A stretch of DNA of 60,784 bases from Methylobacterium jeotgali (GCF_022179345.1 NZ_BPQR01000015.1:1-60784); one strand, 5' to 3'. Positions 8,557-17,792 are shown, numbered from the stretch's first letter. Numbers and translations: made by a program. Notes: generated by a model from the letters alone, not told the origin.

Positions 8557-9492
8557 ATGTCTGACCTCACCCTCAACGGCATCCCCGTCGTCGACACCTT
8601 CGCCGAGGCCTTCGACGTCGCCGGCACCGCCATCGTCGTCACCAACGATACGCCCAAATGGGCGATGATCGCGGCCACCGTGATGACCGGCTTCGCCACC
8701 TCGGTGATCGGCTGCGGCGCCGAGGCCGGCATCGACGCCGAGCTCTCCCCCGAGGAGACCCCGGACGGGCGGCCCGGCGTGCGCATCCTGCTGTTCGGCT
8801 TCGAGCCGAACGGGCTCAAGGACCAGCTCCTGAAGCGGGTCGGCCAGTGCATCCTCACCTGCCCCGGCACCGCCTGCTACGCCGGCGTCGAGGGCCCGAC
8901 CAAGATCAAGCTCGGCGGCGCCATCCGCTACTTCGGCGACGGCTTCGCGATCGCCAAGCGCGTCACCGACGCCGAGGGCAAGGCGCGGCGCTACTGGCGC
9001 ATCCCGGTGATGGACGGCGAGTTCCTCTGCGAGGATTCCGTTCGCGCCGTCGACGGGGCGGTCGGCGGAGGCAACCTGCTCTTCCTCGGCCGCACCCACG
9101 CCGAGACCCTCAAGGTCGCCGAGATCGCGGTGGAGGCGGCGAAGTCCGTGCCCGGCGCCATCCTGCCCTTCCCCGGCGGCATCGTGCGCTCGGGCTCGAA
9201 GGTCGGCGGCCGCACCAAGGGCATGATGGCCTCGACCAACGACGCCTACTGCCCGACGCTGAAGGGCCGGGCGGCCTCGGCCCTGCCCCCGGAGTGCGGC
9301 GTGGTGCTGGAGATCGTCATCGACGCCCTCACCTCGAAGGCGGTGGCCGAGTCGATGCGCGCCGGCCTGCACGCCGCCACCGAGGCGGGGGCCGCCCACG
9401 GGCTGCTGGCGGTGACGGCGGGCAACTATGGCGGCAATCTCGGCCGGCACCATTACCACCTGCGGGACCTCCTTTCGAAGGCATCGGCATGA
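8557..9492 (+). CDS. fhcD: Formylmethanofuran--H4MPT formyltransferase (complex subunit D)
   Basis: This 311-aa subunit moves the formyl group from formyl-H4MPT to methylofuran. It shows the Ftr signatures LNGIPVVDTFAEAFD, GQCILTCPGTACYAG and GGRTKGMMASTNDAYCPTL. ATG at 8557 matches the usual family start; an in-frame GTG at 8548 would add three residues. The gene overlaps fhcC by four bases (ATGA). It is homologous to archaeal Ftr, and in Methylorubrum it is bound within one complex with FhcA, FhcB and FhcC, so the formyl carrier need not leave the particle. Confidence 0.95.
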   Translation: MSDLTLNGIPVVDTFAEAFDVAGTAIVVTNDTPKWAMIAATVMTGFATSVIGCGAEAGIDAELSPEETPDGRPGVRILLFGFEPNGLKDQLLKRVGQCILTCPGTACYAGVEGPTKIKLGGAIRYFGDGFAIAKRVTDAEGKARRYWRIPVMDGEFLCEDSVRAVDGAVGGGNLLFLGRTHAETLKVAEIAVEAAKSVPGAILPFPGGIVRSGSKVGGRTKGMMASTNDAYCPTLKGRAASALPPECGVVLEIVIDALTSKAVAESMRAGLHAATEAGAAHGLLAVTAGNYGGNLGRHHYHLRDLLSKASA

Positions 9493-10283
9493 GCGTCCTC
9501 ACCCTGCGCGGGGCGCCCCCGGAGCGCCTCGACCTCAACGGCATCACGCCGCTCGCCCTCTCCCTGTTGAGCGAGGCGGAGGCGGCGCGGCTCCCCGTCG
9601 GCACCAGCCGTCGGGGCCTGACGCTCGGCGACTGCTTCGCGATCCGCCTCGACGGCTCGGCCGACCTCGTCATCGAGGGCGGCCACGAGCGCCTCGACCG
9701 GGTCGGCGGCGGCCTCTCCGAGGGGACGATCCGGGTCGAGGGCGACGTCGGCCAGCGCCTCGGCGAGGCCATGGCGGGGGGCGAGCTCACCGTCTCCGGT
9801 TCCGCCGGGCCCTTCGCGGCGACCGCCGCCACGGGCGGCCGGATCACGATCAAGGGCGATGCCGGCGAGGCTGCCGGCGGCGCCATCTACGCCGCCAAGG
9901 CGGGGCTCGACGGTGCCACCCTCGTCATCGAGGGCGAGGCCGGGGAGCGTCTCGGCGACCGCATGCGGCGCGGCCTGATCCTTGCCAACCGGGCCGGACG
10001 GCTCACCGGGGCGCGCATGATCGCCGGTACCATCGCCGCCCTCTCCGTCGGCGACCATCCGGGCTACGGCATGCGCCGGGGCACGCTGCTCCTCGGCGCG
10101 CACGGGACCCTGACCCCGACCTTCGTCGAGACCGGCCATCACGACCTCGTCTACCTGCGCCTGCTCGCCCGCTCGCTGAGCCGGCTCAGCCCCGCCCATG
10201 CCGAGCTCGCCCGCCGGCCGCTGAAGCGCTACTCCGGCGACCTCGCCACCCTCGCCAAGGGCGAGATCTGGGCGGCGGCGTAG
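9489..10283 (+). CDS. fhcC: Formyltransferase/hydrolase complex subunit C
   Basis: This 264-aa protein has the beta-helical repeat architecture of FwdC/FmdC and the C-terminal domain of glutamate synthase: successive GG.G.I...GD and G...GGAIY stretches between residues 60 and 190, for example GDAGEAAGGAIYAAK and GDHPGYGMRRGTLLLGAHG. Its role is structural, scaffolding the hydrolase/transferase complex. It is the last gene of fhcBADC and overlaps fhcD by four bases. About 146 bp separate it from the next ORF, with no convincing terminator. Confidence 0.92.
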   Translation: MSVLTLRGAPPERLDLNGITPLALSLLSEAEAARLPVGTSRRGLTLGDCFAIRLDGSADLVIEGGHERLDRVGGGLSEGTIRVEGDVGQRLGEAMAGGELTVSGSAGPFAATAATGGRITIKGDAGEAAGGAIYAAKAGLDGATLVIEGEAGERLGDRMRRGLILANRAGRLTGARMIAGTIAALSVGDHPGYGMRRGTLLLGAHGTLTPTFVETGHHDLVYLRLLARSLSRLSPAHAELARRPLKRYSGDLATLAKGEIWAAA

Positions 10284-10429
10284 GCTCGTCCAAAGGACGA
10301 TCCACGGGGACGGCGCCGGGACTTGGCGGCGTCCTTATGAAGTTCATATGTTCGCGGGACGGCACGGAGCCGGCCCGCCGATGATCGTGCAGGGCGCGAA
10401 AGAACCTCCGGCCGCGGGAGGTCGACGCC

Positions 10430-10636
10430 GTGCTGATCCTTCTCTCCGCTTGTCTCATCGCGCAGCCGGCCACCTGCCGGGACGAGCGCATCGAGCTCTC
10501 CTACGAGGCGACGAGCGCCTTCGTCTGCTTGCGCCACGCCCAAGGGGCGCTCGCGACATGGCAGGCCTCGCATCCCGAGTGGCACGTCGCCCGCTGGCGC
10601 TGCGCGTCGAAGGAGACGCTGCCGAAGGACCTCTGA
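10430..10636 (+). CDS. Small conserved-looking protein with HPEWHVARWRC motif
   Basis: This 68-aa ORF begins with GTG at 10430, seven bases after a strong GGGAGGT ribosome-binding site. The N-terminus is hydrophobic and could be a short signal or anchor. There are four cysteines, and the C-terminal half ends in the HPEWHVARWRC segment seen in small alphaproteobacterial proteins of unknown function (recalled, not searched). It lies between fhcC and mxbD on the same strand, 97 bp before mxbD. I do not recognise a function; it might be an exported disulfide-containing peptide. Confidence 0.6.
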   Translation: MLILLSACLIAQPATCRDERIELSYEATSAFVCLRHAQGALATWQASHPEWHVARWRCASKETLPKDL

Positions 10637-10733
10637 GCCGCGCTCGGCTCTCCGCACTTGGCGCGGCGCCGCCGGGATGACATCCTTGTGAGCGGATCGC
10701 GGCCCCATCGCAGGGTCGCGGCCGGGACAGGGG

Positions 10734-12338
10734 ATGATGCGCTCGCTCAAGGTCCGTTTCGCGCTGCTGCTCGGCGTCAGCGGCCTCCTGGTCCTGCTCG
10801 CCGCGGCCGGGATGCTGCTCGCGGTCGGAGCGGCCGAGCGCGCCATCGACCGGACGCTCGCCGCGCAGGGGCGCCTCGAGCTTCTCGCCGAGCTGTCCGG
10901 GCGCCTGACCCAGTTCGGCCTCGCGGCCCTGGAGACCGCCGGCAACCCGGACGCCCAGCCCGAGGCCCTGACCATCGCCCGCACCAATGTCGACCGGGCG
11001 CTGGCCACCGTCGACGAGGCTCTGGCGAAGTCGGTCAGCGAGAGCAGCGATCCGCAGGATCGCAGCGCCTACGCCGCCCGCGCCCGGCCGATGGCGCAAC
11101 TGCGGGCCGCCCGTGCCATCCTCGACCGGCAGGTCGCCCAGATCGAGCGGCAGACCGAGCCGGAGCGCCGCCAGAACGCGATCAAGGGCGCCCTCAACGG
11201 CTTCGGCGCGATGACCGGGCAGCCCCTCTCCTTCCTCATCGAGGCCGAGCGGCGCAGCATGGTGCTCGGCTCGGAGGAGGCGCAGACGCTCGCCCGGCGC
11301 CTGCGGCTCGCGGCGCTGGCGGCCCTCCTCGTCGCTCTCGTCTTCCTCGCGGTGCTCTACCGCAGCGTGACCCGCCCGACGCTGGCGCGGATCGAGGCGG
11401 TGCGGCGCGCGGCCGGCGCGGTGGGGCGCGGCGCCCTCGACACGCGGCTCTCCGTCGCCGACCGGGACGAGCTCGGCCTGCTCGTCGCCAACTTCAACCG
11501 CATGGTCGCCCGCCTCTCCCGCCGCGAGGGAAGGCTCGCCGCCGACCGGGCGGCGCTGGAGGACACGGTCGCCGCCCGCACCGCCGACCTGCGCGCCGCC
11601 AATGCCCGTCTCGAGGCGGTCGACGCCTCCCGGCGGCGCTTCTTCGCCGATGTCAGCCACGAGCTGCGCACGCCGCTCACCGTCATCCTCGGCGAGTGCG
11701 ACCTCGCGGCGCGGCCGAGCGCGAGGCCCGTCGATCACGGCCCGGCCTTCGCCACCATCCGCAAGCGGGCCCAGCGCCTCAAGATGCGGGTCGAGGACCT
11801 GCTGCGCGTCGCCCGCTCGGAATCGGGGCGGATCGAGCTCGACCGGCAGCCCCTCGGCGCGGCCGCGGTCCTGGCCGAGGCCGTCGACAATGCCGGCTCC
11901 GAGGCGGCCCGCCGCCGGGTCCGTCTCGTGTTCGAGCCCGGCGCGGCGGATGCCGAGATCCTCGCCGACCGGGAATGGCTGCGGCAGGTGGTCGAGAGCC
12001 TGATCGACAACGCCTTCCGGCACGCGACCGGGCTGACGCAGGTCGTCGTTGACCTCTCGCAGGAGGGGGACCGGGCGCGGATCCGCATCTCCGACGACGG
12101 TCCGGGCTTTCCCGAGGCGGCGAGCGACCTGTTCGAGCGCTTCCAGCGCGGCGGCCGCCCCGGCGAATCCGGCTTCGGGATCGGTCTGGCCCTGGCGCGA
12201 TGGGTCGTGGAACAGCATGATGGCGAGATCCGCATCGGCCGGGGCGAGGGCGGGCGGGGCGCGCGGGTGAGCCTGACGCTCCCCCTCCTCGCCGCTTCGG
12301 CGGACGCGATTCCGCAGGTGAGAGAGAGCGCAGCATGA
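10734..12338 (+). CDS. mxbD: Sensor histidine kinase, MxbD-like
   Basis: This 534-aa membrane sensor has a first transmembrane segment (8-30), a periplasmic domain of about 160 residues, a second segment (about 192-209) and a HAMP linker. Then come the phospho-acceptor SHELRTP (His309), the N box with Asn426, the G1 box DDGPGF (454-459) and the G2 box GFGIGLAL. The gene overlaps the next one by four bases and lies between fhc and pqqA, which is where Methylorubrum extorquens AM1 carries mxbD. There MxbD/MxbM are needed to express methanol dehydrogenase and PQQ genes. The signal sensed is unknown. Naming rests on position and domain order. Confidence 0.85.
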   Translation: MMRSLKVRFALLLGVSGLLVLLAAAGMLLAVGAAERAIDRTLAAQGRLELLAELSGRLTQFGLAALETAGNPDAQPEALTIARTNVDRALATVDEALAKSVSESSDPQDRSAYAARARPMAQLRAARAILDRQVAQIERQTEPERRQNAIKGALNGFGAMTGQPLSFLIEAERRSMVLGSEEAQTLARRLRLAALAALLVALVFLAVLYRSVTRPTLARIEAVRRAAGAVGRGALDTRLSVADRDELGLLVANFNRMVARLSRREGRLAADRAALEDTVAARTADLRAANARLEAVDASRRRFFADVSHELRTPLTVILGECDLAARPSARPVDHGPAFATIRKRAQRLKMRVEDLLRVARSESGRIELDRQPLGAAAVLAEAVDNAGSEAARRRVRLVFEPGAADAEILADREWLRQVVESLIDNAFRHATGLTQVVVDLSQEGDRARIRISDDGPGFPEAASDLFERFQRGGRPGESGFGIGLALARWVVEQHDGEIRIGRGEGGRGARVSLTLPLLAASADAIPQVRESAA

Positions 12339-13039
12339 CCCGGGTCCTGATCGTCGAGGACGACGCCGACATCCGCTCCATGCTGGCCCGCGGGCTCGAG
12401 GCGGAGGGGTTCTCGGTGGGCATGGCCGGCCGCGTCGAGGACGCGCTCAGCGCCGCCCGCGACGACGCCCCCGGGGCGGTCGTCCTCGACATCACCCTGC
12501 CCGACGGCTCGGGCCACGACGTCTGCCGGTCGCTGCGCGAGGGCGGCTATCCCGGCCCGATCCTGTTCCTCAGCGCCCGCGACGAGATCCGCGACCGGGC
12601 CGAGGGGCTGGCGCTCGGGGCCGACGACTACATCGTCAAGCCGTTCGTGTTCGACGAGCTGGTGGCGCGGCTGCGTACCCATCTCCTGCGCCGCAGCGAA
12701 TCGGAGGAGCCGCGCACCCTGGTGACGGCGGGCAAGCTCAACCTCGACCTCAACACCCGCTTGGCGAGCTGCGGCGAGGCCAGCGCCCGCCTCACGCCCC
12801 GCGAGGCGGAACTGCTCGCCATGCTGATGAGCGAGCCCAACAAGCCCGTCTCCCGCGCCGACATCTTCGAGAAGCTCTGGGCGAGCCAGGGCGGCCTCTC
12901 GCTCAACGTCGTCGACGTCTATGTCGGCTACCTGCGCTCCAAGATGGCCGATTTCGTCCGCCACGGCGGCCCGATCCTGACCACGGTGCGCGGGCGCGGC
13001 TTCATGCTCGACCTGCGGGGGCAGGACTTCCGGCACTAG
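12335..13039 (+). CDS. mxbM: OmpR-family response regulator, MxbM-like
   Basis: This 234-aa regulator has a receiver domain with acidic pair Asp9/Asp10, phospho-acceptor Asp52 in LDITLPDGSG and the conserved Lys102 in IVKPF. A winged-helix output domain occupies about 130-230 and ends in the typical TTVRGRGFML. It overlaps mxbD by four bases (ATGA), so kinase and regulator are co-translated. In Methylorubrum the MxbM product activates the mxa and pqq genes. The pqqA promoter region starts directly downstream and contains a tandem direct repeat that could be its site. Confidence 0.87.
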   Translation: MTRVLIVEDDADIRSMLARGLEAEGFSVGMAGRVEDALSAARDDAPGAVVLDITLPDGSGHDVCRSLREGGYPGPILFLSARDEIRDRAEGLALGADDYIVKPFVFDELVARLRTHLLRRSESEEPRTLVTAGKLNLDLNTRLASCGEASARLTPREAELLAMLMSEPNKPVSRADIFEKLWASQGGLSLNVVDVYVGYLRSKMADFVRHGGPILTTVRGRGFMLDLRGQDFRH

Positions 13040-13215
13040 GCGCCGGACCGGCCCGCGCAAGCGACGATTCGGAGCCTGCCGGAGGCGCGTCCCGCCCGAC
13101 GCCGAACCCCTCTCTCGACGGGCTCGGAGGTTATCCCCGCGGCCTCGGCCTTTTGGGTAAATCCGGCAATCTGGCCTTGCACACCGCGCCAGGACATCCC
13201 ATAACCTCCCGGCGC

Positions 13216-13255
13216 AAGAAAGTATTGCGTGTCAGAGTCTTAGGATCTTCTTAGG
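13216..13255 (+). promoter_or_regulatory. Candidate pqqA control region: AAGAAA hexamer and tandem TCTTAGG repeats
   Basis: In the 263-bp gap before pqqA there is an AAGAAA hexamer (13216-13221) and two direct copies of TCTTAGG at 13238-13244 and 13249-13255, spaced 11 bp apart. An AAGAAA hexamer has been described near methanol-oxidation promoters in Methylorubrum (from memory). Direct repeats one helical turn apart are the usual target of OmpR-type dimers, so these could bind MxbM. TTGCGT at 13225 may be a weak -35, but no good -10 is spaced correctly from it. Confidence 0.45.
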
Positions 13256-13302
13256 GTTGATCCCGAGGTGCCTGGCCAGAGAAGACCAAACGGAGAAACA
13301 CC

Positions 13303-13392
13303 ATGACCTGGGCTGCCCCCGTCGTTTCCGAGATCTGCGTCGGCATGGAAGTCACGAGCTACGAGTCGGCCGAGATCGACACCTTCCACTAA
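13303..13392 (+). CDS. pqqA: PQQ precursor peptide
   Basis: This 29-aa peptide is the substrate from which pyrroloquinoline quinone is built. The glutamate and tyrosine that are cross-linked, Glu16 and Tyr20 in MEVTSYE, have the required three-residue spacing. It starts with ATG at 13303, after a CGGAGAAA ribosome-binding site. It is the first gene of the pqq operon, with pqqB following 51 bp later. The peptide is bound by the PqqD domain and cross-linked by PqqE. Confidence 0.97.
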   Translation: MTWAAPVVSEICVGMEVTSYESAEIDTFH

Positions 13393-13443
13393 GGTGATCC
13401 GGCGGGCCGGGGATCGCGGGCGGGCTTCGCGGAGCGCAGAGCC

Positions 13444-14343
13444 ATGCATGTCGTGATCCTCGGCTCGTCTGCCGGCGGCGGTCTCCCGCAGTGGAACTGC
13501 CGCTGCCCCATCTGCACCCTGGCCCGGACCGAGCCGCACCGCGTCCGGCCCCGCACCCAGTCGAGCATCGCCATCTCCCCCGACGGGACGGACTGGCTCC
13601 TGGTCAACGCCTCCCCCGACATCCGCCAGCAGCTCAACCAGACGCCGGCGCTCCATCCCCGCAAAGGCCTGCGGCATTCCCCCATCCGGGCGGTGCTGCT
13701 CACCAACGGCGACGTCGACCACGTCGCCGGTCTGCTGACCCTGCGCGAGGGCCAGCTCTTCTCCCTCTACGCCACCGCCGGCATCCTCGACTCCGTCAAC
13801 GCCAACCGCGTCTTCGACGTGATGGCCGAGGGCGTGGTGACGCGTAGCCCGATCCGCCTCGACGAGGCGTTCGAGCCCCTGCCCGGCCTGCGGGTCACCC
13901 TGTTCTCGGTGCCGGGCAAGGTGCCCCTCTGGCTCGAGGACGAGACGATGCAGATCGGCGCCGAGACCGAGACCACGGTCGGTGCGATGATCGAGGCCGG
14001 CGGGCGCAGGCTCGCCTACGTTCCCGGCTGCGCCCGCGTCACCGACGGGCTGAGGGCCCGGATCGGGGGCGCCGACGCGCTGCTCTTCGACGGCACCGTG
14101 CTCCACGACGACGACATGATCCGCGCCGGGGTCGGCACCAAGACCGGCTGGCGCATGGGCCACGTGCCGATGCGCGGCGAGGGCGGCTCCGTCGAGGCGC
14201 TCGCCGACGTGCCCCTCGGCCGCAGGGTCTTCGTGCACATCAACAACACCAACCCGGTGCTGATCGAGGATTCGCCGGAGCGGCGCGACGTCGAGGCCGC
14301 GGGCTGGACCGTGGCCCATGACGGGCTCGCGCTGAGCCTCTAG
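13444..14343 (+). CDS. pqqB: PQQ biosynthesis protein PqqB
   Basis: This 299-aa metallo-beta-lactamase-fold protein acts late in PQQ synthesis, probably hydroxylating a tyrosine-derived intermediate. Visible are the N-terminal LGSSAGGGLPQWNC, the structural zinc motif CRCPIC (19-24) and TNGDVDHVAGLLTL near residue 88 in place of a full HxHxDH motif, which is normal for PqqB. Length is typical. It follows pqqA and precedes an AT-rich 144-bp gap before pqqCD, so pqqCD and pqqE may also have a separate promoter. Confidence 0.96.
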   Translation: MHVVILGSSAGGGLPQWNCRCPICTLARTEPHRVRPRTQSSIAISPDGTDWLLVNASPDIRQQLNQTPALHPRKGLRHSPIRAVLLTNGDVDHVAGLLTLREGQLFSLYATAGILDSVNANRVFDVMAEGVVTRSPIRLDEAFEPLPGLRVTLFSVPGKVPLWLEDETMQIGAETETTVGAMIEAGGRRLAYVPGCARVTDGLRARIGGADALLFDGTVLHDDDMIRAGVGTKTGWRMGHVPMRGEGGSVEALADVPLGRRVFVHINNTNPVLIEDSPERRDVEAAGWTVAHDGLALSL

Positions 14344-14380
14344 GCCGCTTGGAAAAGCGCGCCGGCGGCAATATATTTTG

Positions 14381-14395
14381 CGCGATATAATCGCG
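14381..14395 (+). promoter_or_regulatory. AT-rich palindrome with TATAAT inside the pqq operon
   Basis: CGCGAT-ATA-ATCGCG is a 6-bp perfect inverted repeat with a 3-bp centre. It embeds TATAAT (14386-14391) in an AT-rich patch (about 14371-14405) that contrasts with the surrounding GC-rich sequence, 93 bp before pqqCD. It could be a -10 element overlapped by an operator. No good -35 is visible at the correct spacing, so this is only a candidate. Confidence 0.35.
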
Positions 14396-14487
14396 TCGAT
14401 ATCATGCTGGCGGCCGGGGCGCCGTCTTCGTAGAATCGATCCAGAAGAAGGCGTCACAAGGCGCCGAGCCGGAGCTCAGGAAACGCC

Positions 14488-15579
14488 ATGACCGCGATCT
14501 TCCCGCCGCCCTCCTCCGCCGCCGCGGAGCGTCTTCTCAGCCCCGAGGAGCTGGAGGCGGCGCTCCGCGAGATCGGCGCGAAGCGCTACCACAACCTGCA
14601 CCCGTTCCACCGGCTGCTGCACGACGGCAAGCTCTCCAAGGATCAGGTCCGGGCCTGGGCGCTCAACCGCTACTACTACCAGGCGATGATCCCGGTGAAG
14701 GACGCCGCTTTGCTCGCCCGCCTGCCGGAGGCGAGCCTGCGCCGGGTCTGGCGCCAGCGCATCGTCGACCACGACGGCGACCACGAGGGCGACGGCGGCA
14801 TCGAGCGCTGGCTGAAGCTCGCCGAGGGCGTCGGATTCGAGCGCGACTACGTGCTCTCCACGAAGGGCATCCTCTCGGCGACCCGCTTCTCGGTGGACGC
14901 CTACGTGCACTTCGTCTCCGAGCGCTCCCTGCTCGAGGCGATCGCCTCCTCGCTGACCGAGATGTTCTCGCCGACGATCATCTCCGAGCGTGTCGCGGGC
15001 ATGCTCAAGAACTACGACTTCATCACCAAGGAGACGCTCGCCTATTTCGACAAGCGCCTCACACAGGCGCCCCGCGACGCCGACTTCGCCCTCGACTACG
15101 TCAAGCGCCACGCGGTGACGCCCGAGCAGCAGCGGGCGGCGATGGATGCGCTGACCTTCAAGTGCAACGTGCTCTGGACGCAGCTCGACGCCCTCTACTT
15201 CGCCTACGTCGCCCCCGGCATGGTCCCGCCCGACGCGTGGCAGCCCGGCGAGGGGCTGGTGCCCGAGAAGGCGGTGGCGCCCGCGGCCGGCGCGGCGGGG
15301 ACCGGGGGGATCGGGGCGGGAGACGTTCCGCGCCTGCCCCGCGGTGTGCGCATGCGCTTCGACGAGGTGCGCAAGAAGCACGTGCTCCTCGCCCCCGAGC
15401 GCACCTTCGACCTCGACGACAACGCGGTGGCGGTGCTCACCCTGGTCGACGGCCAGCGCTCGGTCGCCGACATCGCCGCGCGGCTCGCCGAGACCTACAA
15501 CGCCGACCGCGCCGTGATCGAGGCCGACATCCTCGTCATGCTCAACGACCTCGCGACGAAGAGGGTGCTTGAGAGATGA
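14488..15579 (+). CDS. pqqCD: Fused PqqC-PqqD protein
   Basis: This 363-aa fusion has a PqqC oxidase domain (about 15-250, with [16 protein letters not shown] and [14 protein letters not shown]) that performs the final ring closure and oxidation to PQQ. An alanine/glycine-rich linker (around 255-280) leads to a PqqD domain (about 285-363, [20 protein letters not shown]) that presents the PqqA peptide to PqqE. A PqqC-PqqD fusion is characteristic of Methylobacterium-type operons. Its stop overlaps the pqqE start by four bases. Confidence 0.97.
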   Translation: MTAIFPPPSSAAAERLLSPEELEAALREIGAKRYHNLHPFHRLLHDGKLSKDQVRAWALNRYYYQAMIPVKDAALLARLPEASLRRVWRQRIVDHDGDHEGDGGIERWLKLAEGVGFERDYVLSTKGILSATRFSVDAYVHFVSERSLLEAIASSLTEMFSPTIISERVAGMLKNYDFITKETLAYFDKRLTQAPRDADFALDYVKRHAVTPEQQRAAMDALTFKCNVLWTQLDALYFAYVAPGMVPPDAWQPGEGLVPEKAVAPAAGAAGTGGIGAGDVPRLPRGVRMRFDEVRKKHVLLAPERTFDLDDNAVAVLTLVDGQRSVADIAARLAETYNADRAVIEADILVMLNDLATKRVLER

Positions 15580-16724
15580 ACGCGCTCGCGCCCAATCCCC
15601 GACCCGACATCCCGGCGCCGGTCGGCCTGCTCGCCGAGCTGACCCATCGCTGCCCGCTGCGCTGCCCCTACTGCTCGAACCCGCTGGAGCTCGACCGGCG
15701 CTCGCGGGAGCTCGATACCGGGACCTGGCAGCGGGTGCTGACGGAGGCGGCCGGGCTCGGCATCCTGCACGTCCACCTCTCCGGCGGCGAGCCGACGGCC
15801 CGCGACGACATCGTCGACATCACCGCGACCTGCGCGCGGCTCGGGCTCTACTCGAACCTGATCACCTCCGGTGTCGGCAAGGCGATCGACAAGCTCCAGG
15901 CCCTCTACGACGCCGGGCTCGATCACGTGCAGCTCTCCGTGCAGGGGGTCGACGCGCAGAATGCCGAGAAGATCGGCGGCCTCAGGAACGCGCAGCCGCA
16001 GAAGCTCGCCTTCGCCGAGAAGGTCACCGGTCTCGGCCTGCCGCTGACCCTCAACTCCGTGATCCACCGCGGCAACATCCACGAGGTCGAGGGCTTCATC
16101 GATCTGGCGGTGAAGCTCGGCGCCAAGCGTCTCGAGGTCGCCCACACCCAGTACTACGGCTGGGCCTACGTGAACCGCGCCGCCCTGATGCCGAACAAGG
16201 CCGATGTCGATGCCTCGATCCGCATCGTCGAGGCGGCCCGCGAGCGCCTGAAAGGCCAGCTCGTCATCGACCTCGTGGTGCCGGACTACTACGCCAAGTA
16301 CCCGAAGGCCTGCGCCGGCGGCTGGGGCCGCAAGCTCATGAACGTCACCCCCGGCGGCAAGGTCCTGCCCTGCCACGCCGCCGAGACCATCCCCGGCCTG
16401 GAGTTCTGGTACGTCACCGAGCACTCGCTCGGCGACATCTGGGCCAACGCGCCGGCCTTCACCGCCTATCGCGGCACCGACTGGATGAAGGAGCCCTGCC
16501 GCTCCTGCGACCGCCGCGAGAAGGATTGGGGCGGCTGCCGCTGCCAGGCGCTGGCGCTCGCGGGCGATGCGGCGGCCACCGACCCGGCCTGCTCGCTCTC
16601 GCCGCTCCATGCCAAGGTGCGGGCGCTCGCCACCGAGGAGGCGGCGGAGACGCCGCCGGACTATACGTACCGCACGATCGGCGCCAACATCCGCACGCCG
16701 GTCAAGGAGGATGCCCCCCTGTGA
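15576..16724 (+). CDS. pqqE: PqqA peptide cyclase (radical SAM)
   Basis: This 382-aa radical SAM enzyme forms the Glu-Tyr carbon-carbon bond in PqqA. The cluster motif [11 protein letters not shown] places Cys26, Cys30 and Cys33 in the CxxxCxxC pattern. The C-terminal SPASM region has many cysteines ([28 protein letters not shown]) for auxiliary iron-sulfur clusters. ATG at 15576 overlaps pqqCD. The last codons overlap the GTG start of a downstream exported protein, which extends the operon beyond known pqq genes. Confidence 0.97.
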   Translation: MNALAPNPRPDIPAPVGLLAELTHRCPLRCPYCSNPLELDRRSRELDTGTWQRVLTEAAGLGILHVHLSGGEPTARDDIVDITATCARLGLYSNLITSGVGKAIDKLQALYDAGLDHVQLSVQGVDAQNAEKIGGLRNAQPQKLAFAEKVTGLGLPLTLNSVIHRGNIHEVEGFIDLAVKLGAKRLEVAHTQYYGWAYVNRAALMPNKADVDASIRIVEAARERLKGQLVIDLVVPDYYAKYPKACAGGWGRKLMNVTPGGKVLPCHAAETIPGLEFWYVTEHSLGDIWANAPAFTAYRGTDWMKEPCRSCDRREKDWGGCRCQALALAGDAAATDPACSLSPLHAKVRALATEEAAETPPDYTYRTIGANIRTPVKEDAPL

Positions 16725-17434
16725 AGGTCGAACCTGTCATCCGGCTCGCCGGCCTCTGCCTCGCCCTCTCCCTCGCGGCGCCGGCGCTTGCCCAGGAGCC
16801 TGTGCCCGCGCCGCAGAAGGCCGCCGTCTCGGCGCCCAACGCCGCCGATCTGCTCTTCGAGCAGCCGCAGATGCGCAACGCCGCGCCGGGCTCGACGCTG
16901 ACCTACGCCTATGTCCGCCGCTCCGGCATCGCCAAGGCGCCCTTCGGTCCCAACCTCGACGATACGATCAAGCTCGCGATCGAGCCCGGCAAGGGCGCGG
17001 ACGAGCGCACCATCCGCGTGCAGATGTTCTCGGGCATGAACCGCTTCCCGGCGGGCCCCTTCGAGGACATGCCCGGCAACCCGATCATCCCGCTCTTCCT
17101 GGAGAACCACCTGCGCGGCCTCGCCAAGGCGCTCGAGGCGAACCCGCGCTACCTCAAGCTCGCGATCCGCAAGGGCATGCGCGAGCGGGCGACCGTCACG
17201 CCGGTCAAGGTTCCCTACCAGGGCCGCGAGGTCGACGGCTGGCGCATCACCATGAAGCCCTTCGAGGGCGATCCCCTCGCCCAGCGGATGCGCGGGCTCG
17301 ACAATCTCGCCTATACGTTCGTCACCGCCCCCGAGGTGCCCGGCGAGATCGTCTCGATCGAGGCGTCGTCGCGCAACGCCGAAGGGGGCGAGCTTCTCGA
17401 GGAGCGGTTGAGCTATGATCCGAAGGCTGGTTGA
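16721..17434 (+). CDS. Exported protein of unknown function, coupled to pqqE
   Basis: This 237-aa protein starts with GTG at 16721, overlapping the pqqE stop (GTGA), with AAGGAGG ten bases upstream. A signal peptide is clear (hydrophobic core 8-20, cleavage likely after LAQ near 25), so the mature protein is periplasmic. No catalytic motif or cysteine pattern stands out; the mature part contains aromatic- and proline-rich segments and reads as a beta-rich domain. Its overlap with pqqE and with the next gene suggests co-expression with PQQ synthesis, so a part in PQQ or methanol-dehydrogenase handling is possible but unproven. Confidence 0.75.
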   Translation: MKVEPVIRLAGLCLALSLAAPALAQEPVPAPQKAAVSAPNAADLLFEQPQMRNAAPGSTLTYAYVRRSGIAKAPFGPNLDDTIKLAIEPGKGADERTIRVQMFSGMNRFPAGPFEDMPGNPIIPLFLENHLRGLAKALEANPRYLKLAIRKGMRERATVTPVKVPYQGREVDGWRITMKPFEGDPLAQRMRGLDNLAYTFVTAPEVPGEIVSIEASSRNAEGGELLEERLSYDPKAG

Positions 17435-17792
17435 GCGGAGCGGCATCGCCGCGATCAGTGTCGCGCTGCTGGCGGGTCTGGCCTTGCCCGCCGGCGCCGC
17501 GGCGGACCTCGAGAACGACTACCCGACCGAGGCGCGCGCCGACTACGTGTTCGGCTGCATGGCCGCGAACGGGCAGACCCGCGAGTCGCTCCAGCGCTGC
17601 TCCTGCTCGCTCGACGCGCTCGCCTCGATCCTTCCTTACGACAAGTACGTCCAGGCCAGCACCATCCTGTCCATGCGTCAGGGTGTCGGCCAGCGGGCGA
17701 ACGAGTTCAAGTCGACCAAGGTCTTCGACGACAAGATCGCCGACCTGAAGCGCGCCCAGGCGGAGGCCGAGATCCGCTGCTTCCGCGGCTGA
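17415..17792 (+). CDS. Small exported cysteine-containing protein
   Basis: This 125-aa protein starts inside the end of the previous gene (20-base overlap). It has a signal peptide (hydrophobic 10-27, cleavage probably after GAA near 30). The mature part has four cysteines, arranged FGCMA, then RCSCS, then a final IRCFRG, suggesting disulfides or metal or haem contact, although there is no CxxCH haem motif. It is predicted helical and charged. I do not recognise the family. Its linkage to pqqE through two overlaps hints at a periplasmic role related to quinoprotein function. Confidence 0.72.
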   Translation: MIRRLVERSGIAAISVALLAGLALPAGAAADLENDYPTEARADYVFGCMAANGQTRESLQRCSCSLDALASILPYDKYVQASTILSMRQGVGQRANEFKSTKVFDDKIADLKRAQAEAEIRCFRG

